A stretch of 20,926 nucleotides of DNA from JBEIUL01 sp044356865 (lineage in GTDB: Bacteria; Planctomycetota; Phycisphaerae; Phycisphaerales; SM1A02): assembly GCA_044356865.1 (NCBI GenBank), contig JBIKVN010000025.1:1-20926 (forward strand), given 5' to 3'. Positions 6,909-14,905 of this stretch are shown one piece after another (position 1 is the stretch's first letter; every line of letters starts with the position of its first letter). The position numbers and the translations under genes are program-made. The notes beneath the pieces are model-generated. The model ran no database searches. It was given only the letters and a program-made list of their open reading frames with translations, and was not told where the DNA came from.

Positions 6909-8279
6909 TCGGACGCATACGCCGCCGCGCCGGTCTGCACGCCGTCGCGGGTCGCGATCATGACCGGCCAGTCGCCGGCCCGCACCGGCGTGACCTACTG
7001 GACGCTCGAACGCGACCGCGACACGAGCTCGCGGCACCCGCGGCTCGATCCGCCGGCGTGGGAGGTGAACGGGATCGGTCCGGATCCGGCGCTCCTGCCG
7101 CAACGGCTCGCCGACGCCGGCTACGCGACGATCCAGGTCGGCAAGGCCCACTTCGCCGCCCGCGGCACGCCCGGGGCCGACCCGCGATCGCTCGGCTTCG
7201 CGGTGAATGTCGCGGGGCACGCCGCGGGCGCGCCGGGCAGCTTCCTCGCCTCGCACCACTTCAAGGATGCGGCGCGGAAGCGGACCGAACGCGGCGAGGC
7301 GGCGGATCCGGCGGACGCGTCCGCAAGCGCCTGGGATGTCCCCGGCCTCGAGCGCTGGCACGGCACCGACGCGTGGCTCGACGCGGCCCTCGCCGAAGCG
7401 GCGAGCGAGGCGATCTCGGCCGCGGTCGCCGCCGGCACGCCGTTCTTCCTGCACTTCTGCCCCTACGGCGTGCACACCCCGATCATGGAGGACGCACGGT
7501 TCTCGAAGTGTTTCCCCGAGCTCGACGCCCGCGAGCGGGCCTACGCCACGATGGTCGCCGCGATCGACGACGCGATCGGTCGGATCGTCGAGACTTGCCG
7601 CGAGAGGGGCGTGCTCGACCGCACGGTGTTCGTGATCACCGGCGACAACGGCGGGCTCTCGGCCCACTCGCGGGGCGCGGCCCCCGACGGCTCGACCGCC
7701 CACGGACACAACGCGCCGCTTCGCAGCGGAAAGGGCTCGGCCTACGAGGGGGGCGTTCGTGTCCCGTTCATCGTCGCGGGGCCCGGGATCGCGCCGCGGG
7801 CCGAGCCGATCGCGACGCCGATCGTCGGGACCGACCTCTACCCGACGATCCTCGCCTTCGCCGGCGTGAAGCCGCCGCCCGATCGCACGCTCGACGGCGT
7901 CGACCTCGGGCCGCTGCTGCGCGGCGAGGTCGCGACGCTGCCCGAACGCGCCATCCTCTTCCACCAGCCGCGTGCGTGGGGGCCGAGCGGGCCGGGCATC
8001 GAGCCGTTCAGTTCGATCCGCCGCGGCGACCTGAAGCTGGTCTGGTTCCACGATTCGCCCGACGTCGCGCCGCGGCTCGAGCTCTACGACCTGCGGGCCG
8101 ATCCCGGCGAGAACCGTGACCTCGCGGCCGGACGTCCGGACGACCTCGCCTCGATGCTCGAGTCGCTGCGTGCGGCCCTCGCGACCTCGAACGCCCGCCT
8201 TTCGATCGATCGGGCCACGGGCCGACCGGTCACGCCCCCGTTCACCGCCCTCGCGGAGGACCGGGGAACGCCTCGATAA
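6840..8279 (+). pseudogene. Sulfatase, 3' fragment with Cys-type active-site motif
   Basis: The larger part of the interrupted sulfatase. True sulfatase sequence begins at GAC 6912; the 24 codons before it, including the ATG at 6840, belong to the inserted element. It contains the formylglycine motif CTPSR (Cys codon 6936-6938) followed by VAIMTGQSPARTG, then GYATIQVGKAHF, the HTPIMED histidine region, the metal-binding ITGDNGG segment near 7640-7660, and KGSAYEGGVRVPFIVAGPG. Hydrolysis of sulfate esters, probably on polysaccharides, would be the ancestral role. Without the N-terminal DD metal ligands and signal segment this piece should be inactive and cytosolic even if translated. The reading frame is otherwise intact with no further decay, so the disruption looks recent. 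Confidence 0.88.
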
Positions 8280-8609
8280 CCTGGCCCCCTTGCTCGCGGG
8301 GGGCCCGCGACCCTCCAACTCCTCGCCTTCCTCCCGCCTTTCCGGTACGCTTCCCGACCCTCCCTCACCCAGAGGGCCGTCGGTGACACGCCACAGGCGT
8401 GGCTCCGCATGGGACGACCGTCGCTCTCGCGGCAATCGGTCGTTCCAGCCCCCGAGGGATCGCCGCGGGCTCGGGCCGTTCCCGAACCGCGTCCGGCGCG
8501 TCGCTTCCGCGGCCGCCCGTCGGTTCGTCTTCCGGTCCGGAGCCCGCCCGCACCCACGCTGCACAACCTCGCCCCGCACCGCCGATGAGACTTTCGGCGG
8601 ATGAGTTCC
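8280..8609. other. Non-coding stretch with several hairpins before tRNA-Gln
   Basis: No convincing gene in 330 nt. Visible structures: GGCCCCC/GGGGGCC (8283-8289 with 8299-8305) directly after the sulfatase stop, a possible terminator lacking a T-run; a 10-bp stem with one G-T pair (8411-8420 with 8437-8446); and a 7-bp stem CCGCCGA/TCGGCGG (8579-8585 with 8594-8600, 8-nt loop) 9 nt before the tRNA. The codon-position GC bias seen in neighbouring genes is not obvious. An unrecognised structured RNA is possible but unproven. Confidence 0.35.
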
Positions 8610-8680
8610 TGGCCCGTGGTGTAACGGTAGCACAGGAGGTTTTGGTCCTCTCGGTCCTAGTTCGAATCTAGGCGGGCCAA
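8610..8680 (+). tRNA. tRNA-Gln (anticodon TTG)
   Basis: Complete cloverleaf of 71 nt. Acceptor stem TGGCCCG (8610-8616) pairs with CGGGCCA (8673-8679), discriminator A8680. The anticodon stem GGAGG/CCTCT encloses TTTTGGT, giving anticodon TTG, which reads CAA/CAG. The T-arm is CCTAG-TTCGAAT-CTAGG. CCA is not encoded and must be added post-transcriptionally. The next gene begins 36 nt downstream, and could share the transcript. Confidence 0.96.
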
Positions 8681-8716
8681 CTGGAACTCGTGGCGGCGGC
8701 GAAACCCTCGCCCCGC

Positions 8717-9502
8717 ATGAACGCCCCCTCGACATCCAATCCGCTCCGCACCGTGGTCCTCGCCGCGGGCAAGGGCACCCGCATGAAGAGCGACCTGCCG
8801 AAGGTCATGCATCCGGCGGTGGGCCGACCGATGGTCGAGTGGGTGGTCGACGCGGCGTTCGCGGCGGGCTCGGAGGAAGTCATCCTCGTGATCGGCCACG
8901 GCGCCGAACTCGTCCGCGGGCACTTCGCGAATCATGCCCAGGCCTCGCGGATCCGCTTCGCGATGCAGGAGAAGCAGCTCGGCACCGGTCACGCGGTCGA
9001 CATGGCCCGCGGCTTCCTCGCCGGCCGTGGCGGCGACACGCTGGTCCTGTGCGGCGACGGCCCGCTCATCCGGCCCGAGACGCTGGCGACGCTGCTTGCG
9101 ACGCACCGCACGGAGGCCGCCGCCGCGACGCTCGCGACGAGCGTGATCCCCGACCCGACCGGCTACGGCCGGATCGAGCGGGCCGCCGACGGCTCGTTCC
9201 TGCGGATCGTCGAGCAGAAGGACGCGACGCCGGCGCAGCGGGCCCTCCGCGAGGTCAACCCGAGCTACTACTGCTTCCGGACCGAGGATCTCCTCGCGGC
9301 CCTCGGCCGACTCGACAACCGGAACGCCAACGGCGAGTACTACCTCACCGACACCTTCGAGTGGCTGCGGAACCGCGGCGACGCGGTGGCGGTCGTCGAT
9401 GCGGTGCCGCCGGAGGACATCCTCAGCGTGAACACCCCCGAACAGCTCGCCGAGGTCGACGCGATCCTGCGCCGCCGCGGCACCGCCGGAGCGTCCGCAT
9501 GA
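8717..9502 (+). CDS. GlmU-type nucleotidyltransferase, uridylyltransferase domain only
   Basis: Makes UDP-N-acetylglucosamine from UTP and GlcNAc-1-phosphate for peptidoglycan or lipopolysaccharide. 261 aa. It has the sugar-nucleotidyltransferase signature LAAGKGTRM at residues 15-23 followed by LPKVMHP, EKQLGTGHAV, the Mg-binding CGDGPLI, GYGRIER and NGEYYLTD, all matching the N-terminal half of GlmU. The left-handed beta-helix acetyltransferase half (about 200 further residues in the 456-aa bifunctional enzyme) is absent, so GlcN-1-P acetylation must be done by another protein. An in-frame GTG at 8690 would add 9 residues; ATG at 8717 is preferred because the conserved domain starts close after it. 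Its stop overlaps the prs start by ATGA. The glmU-prs-ctc-pth order is also known from Bacillus. Confidence 0.9.
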   Translation: MNAPSTSNPLRTVVLAAGKGTRMKSDLPKVMHPAVGRPMVEWVVDAAFAAGSEEVILVIGHGAELVRGHFANHAQASRIRFAMQEKQLGTGHAVDMARGFLAGRGGDTLVLCGDGPLIRPETLATLLATHRTEAAAATLATSVIPDPTGYGRIERAADGSFLRIVEQKDATPAQRALREVNPSYYCFRTEDLLAALGRLDNRNANGEYYLTDTFEWLRNRGDAVAVVDAVPPEDILSVNTPEQLAEVDAILRRRGTAGASA

Positions 9503-10482
9503 CCGCGACCGACCGCGAGCACCTGAAGATCTTCGCCGGCAGCTCGGGCCGCGGCCTCGCCGAGGCGATGTGCGCCCATCTCGAGATCCCGATGGGACTC
9601 GCGGCGACGACCCGGTTCCCCGACGGCGAGGTCTTCGTGAAGCTCGACGAGGATGTCCGCGGCCGCGACTGCTTCGTGGTCCAGTCGACCTGCGAGCCGG
9701 TGAACGACAACCTGCTCGAGCTGCTCGTCTTCATGGATTGCCTGCGGCGGGCGAGCGCGAAGCGCATCACCGCGGTCATGCCCTACTACGGCTACGCCCG
9801 GCAGGACCGCAAGGACGAGGGCCGGGTGCCGATCACCGCGAAGCTGGTCGCGAACCTCATCACGACCGCCGGCGCCGACCGCGTCCTCTGCATGGACCTC
9901 CATGCCGCCCAGATCCAGGGCTTCTTCGACCTGCCGGTCGACCACCTCTCGGCCGCCCCGGTCATCGCCGAGTTCTTCCTCGCCATCCGCGACTCGCTCG
10001 GCGACTGCGTGGTGGTCAGCCCCGACGTCGGCAACGTGAAGGTCGCGAACATGTACGCGAACCTCCTCGGCTGCGACCTCGCGATCGTCGACAAGCGGCG
10101 GCAGTCGGGCTCGAACGTGGTCGTGAAGAACCTGATCGGCGAGGTCCGCGGCCGCACCGTGCTCATGTTCGACGACATGATCTCGACCGCCGGCACGATC
10201 TGCGAAGCCGCCCGCGTGGTCACCGAGGCGGGCGCCGCCGACGTGATCGCGACCGCGACGCACCCGGTGCTGGTCGGGCTCGCCATGGAACGGCTGCGGG
10301 ACAGCCCGATCTCGCGGGTGGTCGTCACCGACACCATCCCGGGCGGGGCGCGGCTGAAGCCGATCGAGCCGAAGCTCGTCACGCTCTCGACCGCCCGCCT
10401 CCTCGGCGAGGCCATCCACCGCATCCACCACGACCAGAGCGTCTCGGCCCTTTTCCGCCACGGCATCGGGACCAAACGCTGA
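9499..10482 (+). CDS. prs: Ribose-phosphate pyrophosphokinase (PRPP synthase)
   Basis: Converts ribose-5-phosphate and ATP to PRPP, the precursor of purines, pyrimidines, His, Trp and NAD. 327 aa against about 315 for class I enzymes, the extra residues being a short N-terminal extension. Motifs in order: FAGSSGRGLAEAM, TRFPDGEVFVKL, PYYGYARQDRKD (ATP-binding flexible region, residues 95-106), DLHAAQIQGFFDLPVDHL, SPDVGN, and the PRPP-binding loop FDDMISTAGT at 224-233. Although the frame is open well upstream, the ATG at 9499 is set by the conserved N-terminus and by the ATGA overlap with the glmU-type gene. Confidence 0.97.
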   Translation: MTATDREHLKIFAGSSGRGLAEAMCAHLEIPMGLAATTRFPDGEVFVKLDEDVRGRDCFVVQSTCEPVNDNLLELLVFMDCLRRASAKRITAVMPYYGYARQDRKDEGRVPITAKLVANLITTAGADRVLCMDLHAAQIQGFFDLPVDHLSAAPVIAEFFLAIRDSLGDCVVVSPDVGNVKVANMYANLLGCDLAIVDKRRQSGSNVVVKNLIGEVRGRTVLMFDDMISTAGTICEAARVVTEAGAADVIATATHPVLVGLAMERLRDSPISRVVVTDTIPGGARLKPIEPKLVTLSTARLLGEAIHRIHHDQSVSALFRHGIGTKR

Positions 10483-10542
10483 AGACGAAGCCCCTCCGCG
10501 AGAGGACTTTCCCTCCAACCCCAACCCCACGAGGTACCCACC

Positions 10543-11211
10543 ATGGCACACGACGTCCCGACCCTTGACGCAACCCGCCGCGACCGGCTCGGCAGCCGCT
10601 ACACCAAGCGGCTGCGGGCCTCCGGCCGCCTGCCCGCCGTGATCTACGGCCACGGCGCCGCCCCCGCCTCCGTCAGCCTCGACGAGCGCGAGACCCTCGC
10701 CGCCCTTCGCCACGGCTCGCACGTGCTCAACGTGCGGCTCGACGGCGCGGCCGAGACCTGCCTCATCAAGGACCTCCAGTTCGGCTACCTCGGCGACAAC
10801 GTGATCCACCTCGACCTCGCCCGCGTGAACCTCGACGAGGTCGTGACGGTCAAGGTCTCGCTGCACTTCACCGGGGCCCCCGAGGCCGCGAAGAAGGCCG
10901 GCAACATCGTGACCAACGACCTGCAGGAGCTCATGATCTCCTGCAAGGTGCGGGACATCCCCGAGGATGTCCGCATCGACCTCTCGATGGTGATGAAGGG
11001 CGATGTGCTGACCGTCAGCGAGCTCAAGCTCCCCGCCGGCGTCGTCGCGGCGACCGGTCCGGACACCATCGTCTGCCGCGTCACGCAGGTCACCGAGGAA
11101 GCCGCCGTCGGCGAGGCCGCCGCCCCGGCCGAGGGCGCCGCGCCCGAGGTCGCCGGCGAGAAGAAGGACGGCGCCGCCGCCCCGGCCAAGGAAGGCAAGG
11201 AGAAGGGCTGA
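10543..11211 (+). CDS. rplY: 50S ribosomal protein L25 / general stress protein Ctc
   Basis: Binds 5S rRNA in the large subunit. 222 aa, the long two-domain Ctc form rather than the 94-aa E. coli L25. The N-terminal 5S-binding domain (residues 1-95) includes RDRLGSRYTKRLRASGRLPA and VIYGHG. The C-terminal beta domain (about 96-185) has DLARVNLDEVVTVKVSLHF and the typical LPAGVVAATGPDTIVCRV end. A low-complexity Ala/Glu/Lys tail follows (residues 185-222). GAGG lies 9 nt before the ATG. Sits between prs and pth, the classical ctc position. Confidence 0.95.
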   Translation: MAHDVPTLDATRRDRLGSRYTKRLRASGRLPAVIYGHGAAPASVSLDERETLAALRHGSHVLNVRLDGAAETCLIKDLQFGYLGDNVIHLDLARVNLDEVVTVKVSLHFTGAPEAAKKAGNIVTNDLQELMISCKVRDIPEDVRIDLSMVMKGDVLTVSELKLPAGVVAATGPDTIVCRVTQVTEEAAVGEAAAPAEGAAPEVAGEKKDGAAAPAKEGKEKG

Positions 11212-11235
11212 CCGCCCTTCCGCGAGGAGCCACCC

Positions 11236-11865
11236 GTGAAGATCGTCGTCGGTCTCGGCAACCCAGGCATCGAGTACGACCGCACCCGGCACAATGTCGG
11301 GTTCGACGCGATCGATCGCCTGGCCCGCCGGACCGTCGACCCGTCGGCCTCGACCGCCCGGGCCCGCTTCGGCGGGTCGTGCCTCGAGGCGACGGTCGGG
11401 TCCGAGCGGGTGCTCCTCCTCAAGCCCCTCACCTACATGAACCGTTCCGGCCAGTCGGTCGGGGAAGCGGTCCGGTTCCACAAGCTCGACGCCTCGCGCG
11501 ACCTCCTGGTGCTCGTCGACGACCTCGCCCTGCCGTGCGGCGCGATCCGCATCCGGCCGGACGGTTCGCCCGGCGGGCACAACGGACTCGGCGACATCGA
11601 ACGGGCCCTCGGCACCGACCGCTACCCGCGACTCCGCATCGGGATCGACGCTCCCGGACGAGTCCCGCAGAAGGACTACGTCCTGGGCAAGTTCCGCCCC
11701 GACCAGCAGCCGGCCGTGGAGGCCGGGATCGAGGACGCCGTGAAGGCGACCCTCTGCTGGATCGAGTCGGGACTCGAGACCGCGATGAACCGCTTCAACC
11801 GACCGGCATCGACCGCGGCCGCGACCCCATCCACCATCCAGACCCCGAAAGCAGAGACACCATGA
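11236..11865 (+). CDS. pth: Peptidyl-tRNA hydrolase
   Basis: Releases peptides from peptidyl-tRNA that drops off ribosomes. 209 aa, normal for the family. It begins at GTG, with GAGGAG about 8 nt upstream. Signatures: VVGLGNPGIEYDRTRHNVGF with catalytic His19, KPLTYMNRSGQSV, the VDDLALPCGAIRIRPDGSPG segment containing the family Asp, and GGHNGLGDIERALGT. The last 25 residues are Thr/Ala-rich and poorly conserved. The stop overlaps the rpsF start by ATGA. Confidence 0.97.
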   Translation: MKIVVGLGNPGIEYDRTRHNVGFDAIDRLARRTVDPSASTARARFGGSCLEATVGSERVLLLKPLTYMNRSGQSVGEAVRFHKLDASRDLLVLVDDLALPCGAIRIRPDGSPGGHNGLGDIERALGTDRYPRLRIGIDAPGRVPQKDYVLGKFRPDQQPAVEAGIEDAVKATLCWIESGLETAMNRFNRPASTAAATPSTIQTPKAETP

Positions 11866-12269
11866 GCGAAATCCGCATCAACACCTACGAGGCCCTCTTC
11901 CTTTTCCCGCAATCGGCCAGCGCTGACCTGCAGGCGGCGCTGCAGCACATCGAGGAGATCATGAGCCGCAACAAGGCGGACATCATCGCCCTCCGCAAGT
12001 GGGACGAGCGTCGCCTCGCCTACGACATCAAGGGCAACAAGCGCGGGGTCTACTTCCTCGCCTACTTCAAGGCCGACGCCCGCAATCTCGAGGGCATCGA
12101 CCGCGACTGCCGGCTGTCCGAGCGGCTGCTCCGCTCGCTCGTGACCCGCGCCGACCATGTCCCGGCCGAGGAGATCGCCACCCACGAGGGCCGTCAGCAG
12201 CTTGCCGACGAGATCAACCTGCGGGCCAACCCCCCCGCGGCGGCCGAGGCCGCCCCCGCCGAGGCCTGA
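11862..12269 (+). CDS. rpsF: 30S ribosomal protein S6
   Basis: Small-subunit protein that binds 16S rRNA together with S18. 135 aa. The S6 fold is recognisable from the opening TYEALFLFP, the central RKWDERRLAYDIKGNKRGVYFLAYFKA (split across a strand-helix pair), and SERLLRSLVTRADH. An Ala/Glu-rich tail ends the protein. The start is set by the ATGA overlap with pth. The usual partner rpsR does not follow, and rpsF is closed off by a strong terminator. Confidence 0.95.
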   Translation: MSEIRINTYEALFLFPQSASADLQAALQHIEEIMSRNKADIIALRKWDERRLAYDIKGNKRGVYFLAYFKADARNLEGIDRDCRLSERLLRSLVTRADHVPAEEIATHEGRQQLADEINLRANPPAAAEAAPAEA

Positions 12270-12291
12270 TCCGCACCCGAAACGACTTTCG

Positions 12292-12320
12292 AGGCCCCCG
12301 CCCCGCGGCGGGGGCCTTTT
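12292..12320 (+). terminator. Rho-independent terminator after rpsF
   Basis: Perfect 11-bp stem AGGCCCCCGCC/GGCGGGGGCCT with a 4-nt loop CCGC, followed by TTT. It begins 22 nt after the rpsF stop and ends the glmU-to-rpsF transcript. Confidence 0.88.
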
Positions 12321-12427
12321 CACGCGCCCGAACCGTCAGTCGCCGCGGCCCGCAGGGTACCGGTGGACAACCCGTCGGAAGCGGCAAGAAAAAAGTCGGG
12401 AAATCCGGCCGCCGCCTGCCGGGCCGC

Positions 12428-12433
12428 TAGCAT
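12428..12433 (+). promoter_or_regulatory. Candidate -10 box of ssb
   Basis: TAGCAT lies 74 nt before the ssb start, after the rpsF terminator and an A-rich stretch (AAGAAAAAAG near 12386-12395) that could act as an upstream element. No good -35 at the standard distance. A promoter is needed here because the upstream operon is terminated. Confidence 0.25.
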
Positions 12434-12507
12434 CCGCCCCGTCCTCGATCCCGAGCTCGCGTCGAGCGAGGGATGACCGAGAGCCAACCCCAACCGAAAG
12501 CGAAACC

Positions 12508-12972
12508 ATGCCGAACTTCAACAAGGTCTTCCTCATGGGCAATCTCACCCGCGACGTCGAGCTCAAGAGCACGCCGAGCAACCAGCAGGTGGCGTCGATC
12601 GGACTCGCCGTGAACCGCCGCTGGAAGACGCCCGAGGGCGAGGACCGCGAGGAGACCACCTTCGTCGACTGCGAGGCCTGGGGCCGTACCGCGGAGACGC
12701 TCGCGAAGTACCTCTCGAAGGGCCGCCCCGTCTTCCTCGAGGGTCGACTCAAGCTCGACCAGTGGGAAGACAAGGAAGGAAAGAAGCAGTCGAAGATCCG
12801 CGTGGTCGTCGAAGGCTTCCAGTTCATCGACGGGCCGCGCTCCGGCGAGAGCGGCGGCGGAGGAGGAGGCGGAGGTTCGCGCGGCCGCTCGGGCGACTCC
12901 GAGGCGCCGGCCCGCGGCAACCGCGGCGGCGGCTCGCATGTCGCGGTGAGCGAGGACGACATCCCGTTCTGA
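12508..12972 (+). CDS. ssb: Single-stranded DNA-binding protein
   Basis: Coats single-stranded DNA in replication, recombination and repair and recruits partners through its acidic tail. 154 aa. The OB-fold occupies residues 1-110 (NKVFLMGNLTRDVELKST, IGLAVNRRW, TTFVDCEAWGRTAETLAKYL, GRPVFLEGRLKLDQW). A flexible linker with eight consecutive Gly (116-123) and Arg/Gly-rich sequence follows, and the C-terminal tip is EDDIPF, the canonical protein-interaction motif. Preceded by its own 238-nt intergenic region. It converges with the FGE gene, the two stops being 25 nt apart. Confidence 0.97.
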   Translation: MPNFNKVFLMGNLTRDVELKSTPSNQQVASIGLAVNRRWKTPEGEDREETTFVDCEAWGRTAETLAKYLSKGRPVFLEGRLKLDQWEDKEGKKQSKIRVVVEGFQFIDGPRSGESGGGGGGGGSRGRSGDSEAPARGNRGGGSHVAVSEDDIPF

Positions 12973-12997
12973 TCGCGACTCCGGTGATCGAGGCGGA

Positions 12998-14116
<1,119 letters not shown>

Positions 14117-14143
14117 GGAACCCCATCTTCTCCGGGTTCCCGC

Positions 14144-14172
14144 TTGGAGCAAGCGGATTCCGGGGGTAAGGT
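14144..14172 (+). promoter_or_regulatory. Candidate promoter of the dockerin-repeat gene
   Basis: TTGGAG (14144-14149), a 17-nt spacer, and TAAGGT (14167-14172). The ATG follows 7 nt after the -10 box, so the transcript would be leaderless or nearly so. This is the best -35/-10 pair I see in the window. Confidence 0.45.
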
Positions 14173-14179
14173 GGCCCTG

Positions 14180-14905
14180 ATGCCGCGGTTTCCAGCTCGA
14201 CTTCTCGCTCCGCTCGCCGCCGCGGCCCTCGCGGCGACGGCGACGGCCGATACCGTCTACCAGACCGGCGGGCCGTTCGGCGGGTTCTTCGGCCTGTGGG
14301 GAGCCGATGTCTCGGCCACGCAGAGCGTCGGCGTGCGTTTCATCCCGACCGCGACCCGTGAACTCGACCGGATCGGGGTCTGGTTCATGAACAACGCCGC
14401 CTCGAGCTACCCGACGGTGACGCTCGAGCTCCGCGCCGACTCGACCCAAGGCGGCGTGAGCGTGCCGGCGGCGACCGTGCTCGAGTCGTTGCAGTTCTCG
14501 CTTGCCACGCTCGGCTGGAACCCGGTCCAGCACTGGCGAACCTCGAAAGCTCGGCCGTTGCTGAACGCCGGCACCCGCCACTGGGTCGTCGCCCGCAGCT
14601 CCGCCCCGGGCGGCCTGAACGCGGTCTGGAACTTCGCGGCGAGCGGCAACAGCTTCAACTCGTTCACGAGCTCGACGAATCCCGAATCCTGGCAGCCCGG
14701 AGGCAGCGGCGCCGCCCTCTGCATCGTGGTGCAGGGCGAGGTGCCGACGGATCCGGCCGATCTCGACGGCGACGGCGCGGTGGGGCCGGCCGACCTCGCG
14801 CTCCTGCTCGGGGCGTGGGGCACCCCCGGCCCGGGCGACCTCTCGGGCGACGGCGTCGTCGGGCCGGCGGATCTCGCGTCGCTTCTCGCCGCGTGGGGCT
14901 CCTGA
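14180..14905 (+). CDS. Secreted protein with C-terminal dockerin/EF-hand-like repeats
   Basis: 241 aa. Residues 1-23 are a signal peptide (ARLLAPLAAAALAATATA). Residues 24-188 form a beta-rich domain of unknown function (VGVRFIPTATRELDRIGVWF, TVTLELRADS, WVVARS), resembling PEP-CTERM/choice-of-anchor-like surface domains but not assigned. The end holds two calcium-loop repeats, DLDGDGAVGPADLALLLGAW (194-213) and DLSGDGVVGPADLASLLAAW (220-239), typical of dockerin type I domains and abundant in Phycisphaerae exoproteins. Probable role is in an extracellular or surface complex. The stop overlaps the DUF1080 start by one base (TGATG), implying coupled expression and possibly a shared function. 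Confidence 0.85.
   Translation: MPRFPARLLAPLAAAALAATATADTVYQTGGPFGGFFGLWGADVSATQSVGVRFIPTATRELDRIGVWFMNNAASSYPTVTLELRADSTQGGVSVPAATVLESLQFSLATLGWNPVQHWRTSKARPLLNAGTRHWVVARSSAPGGLNAVWNFAASGNSFNSFTSSTNPESWQPGGSGAALCIVVQGEVPTDPADLDGDGAVGPADLALLLGAWGTPGPGDLSGDGVVGPADLASLLAAWGS

Noticed and set aside
8579..8600. Hammerhead-like GATGAG near the hairpin before tRNA-Gln
   Set aside because: The required CUGAUGA/GAAA core and three-stem arrangement are not present.
8690..8716. GTG at 8690 as the start of the GlmU-type protein
   Set aside because: It would add 9 non-conserved residues and begin 10 nt after the tRNA; ATG 8717 is closer to the conserved domain. Not fully excluded.
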